Source: Bifidobacterium asteroides (GTDB lineage Bacteria > Actinomycetota > Actinomycetes > Actinomycetales > Bifidobacteriaceae). Taken from it: a DNA stretch of 64,000 nt. Positions within the stretch are counted from its first letter, which is position 1. Every line of letters starts with the position of its first letter. Below the pieces are notes generated by a model. That model was not told the origin of the DNA. It searched no databases and saw only the letters and a list, made by a program, of their open reading frames with translations. The stretch lies in NCBI RefSeq assembly GCF_003202755.1, contig NZ_QGLK01000001.1:186001-250000 (forward strand), in the 5' to 3' direction. Position numbers and translations under genes: made by a program. Below, piece after piece: positions 49,834 to 58,173 of this stretch.

Positions 49834-50701
49834 CGATGGGGTGGCCGCCGAAGGCGCTGCGCAGGGCGGAGACCACCTTCATGGTCATGGGGTCCTCGAT
49901 CTTGGAGGACTGGCGGGCGTAGAGGGCCGAGGTGATGGCCGGTGTGGGCACCCCCAGCTCCAGGGCGTCTGCGATCATCCACTTGGTCTCGCCGGTCTCA
50001 TCAGCCTTGCCTGCGATTCCGCTCAGGTGCGGATCTTCCTTCAGGGCTTGGGCCAGTAGGTCCAGCAGCCAGGATTGGATGACCGAACCCTTGCGCCAGG
50101 ACTCCACCACTTCGCCCGGCTCCTTGATCAGGTCGGAGGCCTCCAGAACTGCGTACCCCTCGGCCAGGGCCTGCATCATCCCGTACTCGATGCCATTGTG
50201 GACCATCTTGGCATAGTGGCCCGCGCCCGTTCCCCCGGCATGGACCAGACCAAAGTCGCCCTCAGGCTTCAGGGTGTCCAGAATGGGCTGGATTCGGGCC
50301 ACATCCTGGTCCGATCCGCCGACCATCAGGGCATAGCCTTTCTCCTTGCCCCAGATGCCGTTGGAGGTGCCCACATCCACCAGGCCTATGCCCCTGGCAG
50401 CCAGGGCTTGAGCGTGCTCTTGGTCCTGGGTGAAGCGGGTGTTGCCCCCGTCCACAACCAGGTCGCCGCGCTCCATCAGCTCGCCCAGCTGATCGAGTGT
50501 GGACTCGATGGGCTTGCCGGCCGGGACCATGACCCAAATCACTCGTGGTGCCTCGAGGGCCTGGACCAGGGCTTGCAGGCTGTCCACATCCCTGCCCGAG
50601 TCCGGCGCGATGTCGTAGCCGACTACTTGGTGGCCACCGGTGCGCAGGCGGTCCGCCATGTTCTTGCCCATGCGTCCCAGGCCAATCATGCCGATCTTCA
50701 T
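49823..50701 (-). CDS. 6-phosphogluconate dehydrogenase, short form (GntZ/YqeC type)
   Basis: 292 residues versus ~480 for classical Gnd. Rossmann motif MIGLGRMGKNMADRL, DGGNTRF, VDVGTSNGIWG, GAGHYAKMVHNGIEYGMM. Short forms of this kind are usually NAD-dependent and belong to gluconate catabolism. It lies in the same cluster and orientation as gluconokinase. GGGAGAGGA precedes the ATG. It is thus a second, distinct 6PGDH in this window. Confidence 0.9.
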   Translation of the reverse strand: MKIGMIGLGRMGKNMADRLRTGGHQVVGYDIAPDSGRDVDSLQALVQALEAPRVIWVMVPAGKPIESTLDQLGELMERGDLVVDGGNTRFTQDQEHAQALAARGIGLVDVGTSNGIWGKEKGYALMVGGSDQDVARIQPILDTLKPEGDFGLVHAGGTGAGHYAKMVHNGIEYGMMQALAEGYAVLEASDLIKEPGEVVESWRKGSVIQSWLLDLLAQALKEDPHLSGIAGKADETGETKWMIADALELGVPTPAITSALYARQSSKIEDPMTMKVVSALRSAFGGHPIVRE

Positions 50702-50788
50702 AATGTCAGTTCCTCTCCCTTAACTGCAACAGTGTGAAGCTGACCGCGATGGTTGGTTATCGGCCGCGGTCGAGCCGATTTGTCGATG

Positions 50789-51466
50789 CTATTGGCGGGA
50801 TGCCTGCCGGGCGCGCTCGGCCTGAACCTGGGCGGTGTGTGCCTTGACGTCGCACTGCAGGCCCAGGGTGTCGATGACCTCTTCTGCCTCGATTTCAGGA
50901 GACATGTGCATACCCACGTCGATGGTCAGATGGACCTCGTCCGGCCCTAGGGGCTCCAAGGTGTCGAACTGGGAGCGCAGCATCTGTGGCTTCATGAAGT
51001 GGCCCTTCCGCTTGGAGAGCCGTTCCATGATGGAGTCGTAGTCCCCGCTGAGATGGATGAAGACCACCCCAGGCATTCGAAGCCGGTCACGATAGACCCG
51101 CTTCAGGGCGGAGCAGGTGACGGTTCCTGGCACTCCTCGCCGCATGTGGTCCTCGATCCAATCATGGATGCTGTCCAGCCAAGGCCATCGGTCCTGGTCG
51201 TTCAGGGGAATGCCGCGGGCCATCTTGTCGATGTTGGCCTGAGGGTGGAAGTCGTCGGCCTCGGCCATGTCCCAACCCAGCTTGTTGCCGAGGTGTTCGT
51301 TCATGGTTGTCTTGCCGCAGCCGGAGACTCCCATGATGACCAGGATGGGTGTGCGGCCGTGGAAATAGTCCGGTGGAACCGTGTTGTCCACTGCCGTGGG
51401 AACCCTGGGCTCCGGGTGACTTTCTGCACTCAGCGCGTCTGAATTTTTCAATGATGTGTCGACCAT
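50789..51466 (-). CDS. gntK: Gluconokinase
   Basis: Phosphorylates gluconate to 6-phosphogluconate. 225 residues; P-loop GVSGCGKTT, DDFHP, GIPLNDQDRWPWL and CSALKRVYRD are family signatures. ATG 51466 has GAAAGG six bases upstream; the longer frame from 51496 is not needed. A hydrophilic N-terminal extension of ~40 residues precedes the P-loop. 87 bases upstream of the short 6PGDH on the same strand. The permease next to it is broken, so gluconate entry must use another transporter. Confidence 0.92.
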   Translation of the reverse strand: MVDTSLKNSDALSAESHPEPRVPTAVDNTVPPDYFHGRTPILVIMGVSGCGKTTMNEHLGNKLGWDMAEADDFHPQANIDKMARGIPLNDQDRWPWLDSIHDWIEDHMRRGVPGTVTCSALKRVYRDRLRMPGVVFIHLSGDYDSIMERLSKRKGHFMKPQMLRSQFDTLEPLGPDEVHLTIDVGMHMSPEIEAEEVIDTLGLQCDVKAHTAQVQAERARQASRQ

Positions 51467-51502
51467 GTGTAACCTTTCTGAAAAGTAATCTGACAATGAC
51501 GT

Positions 51503-51931
51503 TCAGGCGGTGATGGGTTCAAAGAGGCTGACGATCATGACCGGAACCATTACCGACAGCAGGCATTTCAGAACCGATCAGGTCTTCATGGTCTCTCCAA
51601 CACTCAGGCCGAAGTGCTTCTTGATCAGCAGGAAGCCCGCGTCGTTGAGATGAGAGAGGAAGATTGAGCCGACGATGATGACAATGACCAAAAGTGTGGT
51701 GGCCATGGAACCTGCATGCATCATGGTCATGGCATTATTAAGGATGCCGACCACCAAGGCGGCATCCAGCAGGGAGACAAAGGGATGAAGTTTGACGACA
51801 GTGACCAGGAAGATGAGCGCCGCCAGGCTGATCACCAGACTGATGTCCAACTGGGTGGTGTTCAGGGATACAGCCTGACTCGTCGCCAGGGTTAGGTACC
51901 CGTCTGCTGGCTTCTGCGACGCTAAAAGCAT
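51503..51931 (-). pseudogene. gntP: Gluconate permease GntP, internally deleted and with a nonsense codon
   Basis: ATG 51931 opens a frame with an N-terminal GntP-like segment (VVKLHPFVSLLDAALVVGI) joined directly to a C-terminal segment (LSHLNDAGFLLIKKHFGLSVGETMKT). Roughly 300 residues of the usual ~450 are missing, and the frame is kept across the junction. It then meets TGA (51578-51580). After this TGA the same frame continues with SVLKCLLSVM, matching the next helix of GntP where Trp follows MKT, and ends at 51503. This suggests TGG to TGA on top of a deletion. It sits upstream of gntK. Confidence 0.75.
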
Positions 51932-51994
51932 GGCTGTCTCTTCTCTGAGGGTGTGAACCGTTCGGCCCAACAGCTTCTCGGCTCATATTTTTGC

Positions 51995-52022
51995 ATTACG
52001 TAATATCAGCAATACGATATTA
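51995..52022. promoter_or_regulatory. candidate GntR operator between gluconate genes and gntR
   Basis: ATTACGTAAT is a perfect 10-base palindrome (51995-52004). A second imperfect repeat, TAATAT-N10-ATATTA, spans 52001-52022. It lies in the divergent region between the gluconate cluster and the FadR-type regulator. Confidence 0.5.
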
Positions 52023-52105
52023 AGTATGCCTTAACGAAACATATCTTACACGACCTTAGGACGGATTGGAAGCCTGGATGCTAAGAGCAGGATCGAGCCT
52101 CGATT

Positions 52106-52945
52106 TTGCTTGTAAATCCCCTTGGTCTGCTTGCGAATGAACCGGTTGCTAGAGTGGACTTTGTGGAAAGCGCAAGGATACCTGATGACGAAAAGGCTGC
52201 AGAAGGAACCCTGCATGACCGGCTGCTGGACCAGTGGGGCGCGGCCATCGTAGGCGGTGCCATCGCTCCGGGCGACCGACTGCCAATCCCTGACCTGGAT
52301 AGCCAGAGGCCTTCGCGCACGGTCACCCGCGAGGTCACCAGGGTTCTTGAGGCCATGGGTCTGGTCACTGTAAAACGCAAGGTCGGTGCCACGGTCAACC
52401 CATACCAGCTTTGGAACATCTTTGATCCCCAGGTGATCGAGTGGAGACTGCGCGGACCTGACCGGGGACGGACCCTGCATGAGCTGTCTGAGCTCAGGGC
52501 ATGCGTGGAGCCCATGGCTGCCCAGCTGGCGGCCGGCCACGCTGATCAGGATCAGTGGGCGAAGCTGACGAGGGCCGCTATTGATATGGTGGCCAACGCT
52601 GACCGGGCCGACGGGCCGGACTATCTTCGGGCTGACGAAACCTTCCATCGAACCCTGCTTGAGGCATCGGGCAACACCATGTTCGCGGCGCTGGGCGATG
52701 TGATTGCCTCAGTGCTGTCTGGGCGGACCCGGCATGAGCTTATGCCCAGGAAGGCCGATGAGAAGGCTCTGCGGCTACATGGCGACGTAGCTGCCCTGAT
52801 ACGTCGGGGCGATGCAGATGGAGCACGGCACGCCATGGATTGGATCGTCGACGAATCCGATCGGGCTGTCGAGCAAATGACCAGAAAGGACTCTGAAAAC
52901 TCCAACTCCGCTCCTGCTGCGGATAAGGAATCTTCGGAGTCCTGA
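52106..52945 (+). CDS. GntR/FadR-family transcriptional regulator
   Basis: About 279 residues. Winged helix near residues 35-100 (LHDRLLDQWGAAIVGGAI, then TREVTRVLEAMGLVTVKRKVG) followed by the FCD all-helical ligand domain (LRACVEPMAAQLAAG, DETFHRTLLEASGN). Divergent from the gluconate genes, so it likely represses them. The start is uncertain: TTG 52106 is the longest; GTG 52154 or 52163 are alternatives. Convergent with pgl. Confidence 0.85.
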   Translation: MLVNPLGLLANEPVARVDFVESARIPDDEKAAEGTLHDRLLDQWGAAIVGGAIAPGDRLPIPDLDSQRPSRTVTREVTRVLEAMGLVTVKRKVGATVNPYQLWNIFDPQVIEWRLRGPDRGRTLHELSELRACVEPMAAQLAAGHADQDQWAKLTRAAIDMVANADRADGPDYLRADETFHRTLLEASGNTMFAALGDVIASVLSGRTRHELMPRKADEKALRLHGDVAALIRRGDADGARHAMDWIVDESDRAVEQMTRKDSENSNSAPAADKESSES

Positions 52946-52974
52946 GATATGTAGAGGCTCTTGGTACAGAAAGC

Positions 52975-53766
52975 TCAGTTCAGTTTCGAGGCAGCGTCTG
53001 AATCCAAGAGCCATAGGGTCTCCAGGGTGCCCCTGGCATAAGAGGAGGGGACATGGGGATCGTCTGTGGTTCCCAGGGCAGCAGCCACGGCCGAGGCCTT
53101 TTCGGCAGTGGAGGTGAAGAGCCATACCTTGGGGGTTCTGTGGATGAATGGCGTGGTCATGGTGACCCTGAGCGGGGGCAGCTTGGGGGAGTTGCTGACA
53201 CCCGTCACCAGCAGATCGTCGCCCTGCAGCCTGACCTCAGGGCGGTCGGGGAAGAGGGAGGCATAGTGGCCGTCGGGGCCCACGCCAAAGACGGCCAGAT
53301 CCATCCGGCCCTCGGGGCCCAGCTGGTCGATGATCTCCTGCTGATACATGGCTGCCGCCTGGGCCAGGACCCGTTCGTTCTCCTCCTGATCGGCGGCTTC
53401 TACCTGAGCTGGGCTGCGGGTGTCCACGGGCATGGAATGCACGTTGGCCTGCGGCAGCAGCCCTTGGTCGATCAGCGAGCCATACCAGGCCCGCCGTGCC
53501 TGTTCGTCGTTGCGGTCCGGATCTTCCAGGCCCACGAACCGCTCATCGCTCCACCAGAGATGGACTCGGCTCCAGTCCACACTTTGGCTCAAGGGATCAG
53601 CGCCCATCAGGGCATAGACATCCGCCGCGTCCCGTCCGCCGGTCAGCGCCAGATCAGCCCGGTCCTGACGGGCCAGGAGGTCTCCCAGCTCCAGCAGAAT
53701 GCGGGCTGCAGTGGCCTGATTGAGCAGCTTGGTTGTGGCATAGGTCACGGTACGACGATCGGTCAT
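52975..53766 (-). CDS. pgl: 6-phosphogluconolactonase
   Basis: Hydrolyses 6-phosphogluconolactone. 263 residues. Motifs: ALTGGRDAADVY, VHLWWSDERFVG, DLAVFGVGPDGHYASLFP, with the substrate-binding Arg/His pattern. Start ATG 53766 preceded by AAGGAGG. Last gene of a zwf-opcA-pgl operon, the oxidative branch. Confidence 0.92.
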   Translation of the reverse strand: MTDRRTVTYATTKLLNQATAARILLELGDLLARQDRADLALTGGRDAADVYALMGADPLSQSVDWSRVHLWWSDERFVGLEDPDRNDEQARRAWYGSLIDQGLLPQANVHSMPVDTRSPAQVEAADQEENERVLAQAAAMYQQEIIDQLGPEGRMDLAVFGVGPDGHYASLFPDRPEVRLQGDDLLVTGVSNSPKLPPLRVTMTTPFIHRTPKVWLFTSTAEKASAVAAALGTTDDPHVPSSYARGTLETLWLLDSDAASKLN

Positions 53767-53846
53767 CTGATCCTCCTTGCATGCAGGTGATGCTGGCCTC
53801 AGCCTACACCCGGGCGTTTGCATATGAATTGAGTTGCTGCCTGGGT

Positions 53847-54854
53847 CTACTGGTGGTCAACCATTTTCCAGCCGGTGTGGATGACCTCCTGATAGACCTC
53901 GTCGGGATCCAACCGACCCAGTTCCTCGCTCATGCAGTCCACAGCAGTGCGCAGGGGCATGGAGATGGTCTGTGGGGCTTGGCCAGGCTGGTTGATTCGG
54001 GCCTGGTCATCATGGTGGCGCTCCATGCTCATGATCCCGTCAGGGCGTTCGAAGTAGACACCGGTGACGGCCTGGGCTTGAGGGTCACGCTCAACGGTGA
54101 CCGGCACCTTAAGTTTCAGTGCCAGCCAGGAGGCCAAGAGTTCCAACGGTAGGTAGTGGGCCTGGCCGGTCACCCTGACCGAACGGATGGGCAGGTGGGG
54201 TGGCTGCTGCACCATTGAGGTCAGCTGTGCCCGCCAGATGGTGATCCTGGTCCAGGACAGGTCCACGTCCTGAGCGCGTGAATGGGCTAGCAACTGGGCG
54301 AAGGCAGCCTGGCGATCGTCGGCCTCCATAGCATCAGTGATTCTGCTTGCGGCCATGGTCCCGATAGAATCCTGCGAGGGATCCAGTGGCGGATTTGTAG
54401 GCCACCAAACCACCAGAGGGGCATCCGGCACCAGGAGTGGGATGACCAGAGCATCTGAATGGTTCAGCAGAGCCCCCACTGGTCGCAGGACCACTACCTC
54501 GCCGGCACCGGCATCCGAGCCGAAGCGGATCTCGGCATCCAGTGTGCGGTCGCCGTCATGGTCGGTGTTCTTGTAGGAGACGCAGTCTTCAGAGGACTGT
54601 GCTGCAGCGAACTTCTGATCCGCTTCCTGCTCGGCCTGATGGTCTTCGGCGTCGGTCACCATGGCGATAACTCGGCAGGGGTGTTCACGGCTTGCGGCGT
54701 TTACGGTTTCCAGGGCCGTCTCCAGATGGGCCTGCTCGGTGACGATGACCAGGGTCAGCACCCGTCCCTGGGCCGCCTCTCCCCGCTCCACGTGGAGCTC
54801 GTCAATCTCCCGGGCGATGGCGGAGGTGGTGGTGTTGTTCAGTCTGACGATCAT
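53847..54854 (-). CDS. opcA: Glucose-6-phosphate dehydrogenase assembly protein OpcA
   Basis: 335 residues. Actinobacterial and cyanobacterial OpcA promotes assembly or activity of Zwf. Seen: LRPVGALLNHSDALVIPLLVPDAPLVVWWPTNPP-like region and C-terminal YQEVIHTGWKMVDHQ. ATG 54854 overlaps the zwf stop by four bases, showing coupling; GGAGG lies just upstream within zwf. Confidence 0.9.
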   Translation of the reverse strand: MIVRLNNTTTSAIAREIDELHVERGEAAQGRVLTLVIVTEQAHLETALETVNAASREHPCRVIAMVTDAEDHQAEQEADQKFAAAQSSEDCVSYKNTDHDGDRTLDAEIRFGSDAGAGEVVVLRPVGALLNHSDALVIPLLVPDAPLVVWWPTNPPLDPSQDSIGTMAASRITDAMEADDRQAAFAQLLAHSRAQDVDLSWTRITIWRAQLTSMVQQPPHLPIRSVRVTGQAHYLPLELLASWLALKLKVPVTVERDPQAQAVTGVYFERPDGIMSMERHHDDQARINQPGQAPQTISMPLRTAVDCMSEELGRLDPDEVYQEVIHTGWKMVDHQ

Positions 54855-56443
54855 GGCATCCTCCAGTGGTATCCGTCGCGGGCCAGCATCAGATCTGCCT
54901 CCCGCGGACCCCATGTGCCGGCGCGGTAGGGCTGGGGTTGGCCCTGTCCGGCCCAGAACTCCTCAATGGGGTCCAGGATCTTCCAGGAGAGATTGACCTC
55001 CTCGGTGGTGGGGAAGAGGGGCGGGTCTCCCAGGAGCACGTCCAGGATCAGCCGCTCGTAGGCCTCCGGGGAGGCCTCGGTGAAGGAACGCCCGTAGGAG
55101 AAGTCCATGTTGACGTCACGCACCTCCATGGCCGATCCAGGGGTCTTGGCCCCGAAACGCAGGGTCACACCCTCGTCGGGCTGCACGCGGATGACCACTG
55201 CATTGGCGCCCAGTTCCCGGGTGGCCGTGGCTTCGAAGGGCAGGTGGGGGGCACGCTTGAAGACGATGGCGATTTCGCTGACCCGCTTGCCCAGGCGCTT
55301 GCCCGTGCGCAGGTAGAAGGGGACGCCGGCCCAGCGGCGGGGGTCCACGTCCAACCTGATGGCCGCGTAAGTTTCGGTGGTGGAGGAGGGATCGATCCCG
55401 TCCTCGTCCAGGTAGCCGACCACGTGCTGGGAGCCCTGCCAGCCGGCTGTGTACTGGCCTCGGGCGGTGTGGGCCGCCAAGTCCTTGGGAAGGCGGACAG
55501 CTGAGAGGATCTTGGTCTTTTCGGCCGTCAGATCTGATGCAGAGAAGGAGACCGGCTCCTCCATGGCCGTCAGGGCCATCAGCTGCAGGAGGTGGTTCTG
55601 AATGACATCCCGGGCTGCTCCGATTCCGTCGTAGTAGCCGGCCCTGCCGCCGATGCCCATGTCCTCGGCCATGGTGATCTGCACATGGGAAACGTAGTTG
55701 GAGTTCCAGACCGGCTCGAACATCATGTTGGCAAAGCGCAAGGCCAGGATGTTCTGCACGGTCTCCTTGCCCAGATAGTGGTCGATGCGGAAGACCGAAT
55801 CCGGCTCGAAGACCTCGGAGACCACTCGGTCCAGCTCCTTGGCCGAGGCCAGGTCGTGACCGAAGGGCTTCTCGATGATGACGCGGCGCCAGGCCCCTTG
55901 GGTGGAGTGGGAGAGCCCCGACTCGGCCAACTGACGGGCCACCTGGGGGAAGGCCTTGGGCGGCACCGACATGTAGAAGGCATGGTTGCCACGGGTGCCA
56001 CGGACCCGGTCCAGCTCAGAGACGGTGGCCGACAGGTGGCGGAAGGCCTCGGCATCATCGAAGCTGCCCTTGACGAAGCGCATGCCCTGGCTCAGATGTC
56101 GCCAGGTGGATTCGTTGAAGGGGGTGCGGCAGTGGGCGCGGACGTTCTCTTCCGCAAAGGCGACGAATTGCTGGTCGCTCCAGTCGCGCCGTCCGAAACC
56201 GATCAGCCCGAAGCTGGCTGGCAACAGTCCCCGGTTGGCCAGGTCATAGACGGCCGGCAAGAGCTTTTTCTTGGCCAGATCGCCGGTGACGCCGAAAATG
56301 ACCAATGAGCTGGGTCCTGCGATGCGCGGCATGCGCAGATCGCGCGGGTCCAGCAGGGGGTTGTGCCAGGGCGCCTGTCGGCCGCCGTCCTCGTCGGGGG
56401 GAGCGGGCTGGTCGGCGGAGCGCACAAGTGGTGAAGTGTCCAT
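54851..56443 (-). CDS. zwf: Glucose-6-phosphate 1-dehydrogenase
   Basis: First step of the oxidative pentose phosphate pathway. 530 residues; NADP-binding FGVTGDLAKKKLLPAVYDLA, IEKPFGHDLASAKELDRV and the active-site signature RIDHYLGKE. Start ATG 56443 preceded by GAGGAG. Heads the operon zwf-opcA-pgl. With gnd elsewhere in the window, the complete oxidative branch is present, supplying NADPH alongside the bifid shunt. Confidence 0.96.
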   Translation of the reverse strand: MDTSPLVRSADQPAPPDEDGGRQAPWHNPLLDPRDLRMPRIAGPSSLVIFGVTGDLAKKKLLPAVYDLANRGLLPASFGLIGFGRRDWSDQQFVAFAEENVRAHCRTPFNESTWRHLSQGMRFVKGSFDDAEAFRHLSATVSELDRVRGTRGNHAFYMSVPPKAFPQVARQLAESGLSHSTQGAWRRVIIEKPFGHDLASAKELDRVVSEVFEPDSVFRIDHYLGKETVQNILALRFANMMFEPVWNSNYVSHVQITMAEDMGIGGRAGYYDGIGAARDVIQNHLLQLMALTAMEEPVSFSASDLTAEKTKILSAVRLPKDLAAHTARGQYTAGWQGSQHVVGYLDEDGIDPSSTTETYAAIRLDVDPRRWAGVPFYLRTGKRLGKRVSEIAIVFKRAPHLPFEATATRELGANAVVIRVQPDEGVTLRFGAKTPGSAMEVRDVNMDFSYGRSFTEASPEAYERLILDVLLGDPPLFPTTEEVNLSWKILDPIEEFWAGQGQPQPYRAGTWGPREADLMLARDGYHWRMP

Positions 56444-56574
56444 AGTGCTCCTCGTGAAATACTGTGGCTCCCAGTGTACTGTCGGCAGCAGAAGGGCAGG
56501 GCTGATTATCCGCTGAAGCGTGCATAAGCGTCGCAAAGGTCACATTTGCGGCAAGGATCCCTAGAATGGTCGGT

Positions 56575-57231
56575 ATGATTCCCAATGTTCCCATGGCCGA
56601 GGCCCTGCATCGTCAGTATGCGCCCTCCCAAGCCGCCTATGAATTGATACACACCCACTGCCAGATCATTGCCGCGCTCGCGGTGCGTATGGCCGACCAG
56701 GTCAACGAACGCCTGCTGCATGATGATGATCCTGACGGGGTCCTGCCCGAGCGGCCGCTGGATCGTGACCTGGTCCGCACGGGTGCCCTGCTGCACGACA
56801 TCGGCACCTATCGTATCCTCAAGGATGACGGTTCCCAGGGCCGGCCCCTGACCTTCCAGGGTGAGCGGTACATCGAGCACGGGCTGGAGGGCTATCGTCT
56901 GCTGCTGGACGCTGGCGTGGACGAGTCGGTGGCCCAGTTCGCCCGCAACCATACCGGGGTGGGGCTGACCCGTCGCCAGGTGGAGGAGGAGCATCTGAAC
57001 CTGCCGCCGGACGACTACCTGCCGGTCAATCCTGAGCAGGAGGTGGTCATGTATGCGGACAAGTTCCACAGCAAGCACCAGCCGCCTATATTCGTCTCCG
57101 AGCCCACTGCCGCCAAGCGCACGGCCAAATATGGTCCCGACAATCTGGCCCGTTGGAGGCAACTGGTGGCCCGATACGGGGTGCCGGACCTGCAGCCCCT
57201 GGCTAAGTACTACGGCATGACCATCGTCTGA
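56575..57231 (+). CDS. HD-domain phosphohydrolase
   Basis: About 218 residues. HD motif in GALLHDIGTY, with other metal-binding His and Asp (YELIHTHCQ, FARNHTGVGL, YADKFHS). Family hydrolyses nucleotides or phosphate esters; substrate unknown. ATG 56575 lies seven bases after TAGAAT, with no ribosome binding site, so it may be leaderless; ATG 56566 is in frame but overlaps that box. Divergent from zwf; overlaps the next gene by 22 bases at its 3' end (convergent). Confidence 0.85.
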   Translation: MIPNVPMAEALHRQYAPSQAAYELIHTHCQIIAALAVRMADQVNERLLHDDDPDGVLPERPLDRDLVRTGALLHDIGTYRILKDDGSQGRPLTFQGERYIEHGLEGYRLLLDAGVDESVAQFARNHTGVGLTRRQVEEEHLNLPPDDYLPVNPEQEVVMYADKFHSKHQPPIFVSEPTAAKRTAKYGPDNLARWRQLVARYGVPDLQPLAKYYGMTIV

Positions 57232-58091
57232 TCCTGCCGGACCGGACCCCAGGAACTGCGGAAACGACCAGCGAATTCGCGCACCATCCACGGGTCTGGT
57301 TGATAGGGGTCGACTGGATCGGTCCGGCAGTCCGCAACGGCTTTCAGGAAAGAGGCCATGCCCTGTGGCCCGTAAGCATAGGGAGCAGCGCACCAGACCG
57401 GGTTTCCCTCCAAAATCAGCGGCCGATCCGACCCACGGAGGAAGGCCAGATCCACGCTGATCGGGGCAGAAGATCGACCCTTGGCTGCCTGGAGGGCGCA
57501 GTCCTCAGCGCTCGCTCGATGTCTGGGATCGAAAACGGCACCGTCAAAGATTGTCGTGATGGCCCTAGAGCCCTCACCTTCATGCAGGCAGTATCCGCTG
57601 GATGCTGCAATCCGTCCCCTGTTGATGATGACCCGCCACTCCTCCTGGATATCGGGCAAGTGGGTCTGGATGCGAATCAGCGATTGCGCAGGGGCCGTCC
57701 GCAGCTTGCTCTGCAGATCTTCAAGGTTTCGCCGGGCTGCAGACAGGCCCGATACCCGACCGGCAGCCAGCTGCGACCAGGGGCGCTGCCCCAAGCCCGA
57801 TGGCAGACGGCGCCAGGTCAGAATGGTTTCGGCCGTCACAGTCAGAATTCTGCGTCCGGTCAGGGACTGGTCCAGATCATCCAGCCACATGGTCGGTGGG
57901 GCTGACAGGGCCCATGAGGGACGGCCGCGGGATACCAGCCAGGCGTTCTGGGCAATCAGCAGCCCTGGGGTGATCCATATCGCTTCCCTGACGCCGACAT
58001 CCCGAACGGGTCCGAATCCATGGTGATGGTGCAGGATGATTCCCCGTTGCCGATGTGGGTCCTTGTTGCACAAATCGATTTGTTCGGCCAT
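57210..58091 (-). CDS. ATP-grasp domain-like hypothetical protein
   Basis: 293 residues. The C-terminal part (APISVDLAFLRGSD, LILEGNPVWCAAPYAYG) resembles the end of ATP-grasp folds in which an Asp and a Glu-x-Asn bind Mg-ATP; the first half is not recognised. Weak ribosome binding site before ATG 58091. Overlaps the HD gene's end. Function not known; a cytoplasmic ligase-like activity is a possible inference. Confidence 0.6.
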   Translation of the reverse strand: MAEQIDLCNKDPHRQRGIILHHHHGFGPVRDVGVREAIWITPGLLIAQNAWLVSRGRPSWALSAPPTMWLDDLDQSLTGRRILTVTAETILTWRRLPSGLGQRPWSQLAAGRVSGLSAARRNLEDLQSKLRTAPAQSLIRIQTHLPDIQEEWRVIINRGRIAASSGYCLHEGEGSRAITTIFDGAVFDPRHRASAEDCALQAAKGRSSAPISVDLAFLRGSDRPLILEGNPVWCAAPYAYGPQGMASFLKAVADCRTDPVDPYQPDPWMVREFAGRFRSSWGPVRQDQTMVMP

Positions 58092-58173
58092 GACCCGGGG
58101 TATCCACTCCTCATGGGTGATGACCGAACAAATCAGTGCAGTGCCATCCGTCTTCGGTCCGGAAGGCTGAGGC

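Noticed and set aside
54786-54799. GCTCCACGTGGAGC in opcA as a second parS
   Set aside because: Shares the CACGTG core but differs at too many flanking positions from the parS consensus.
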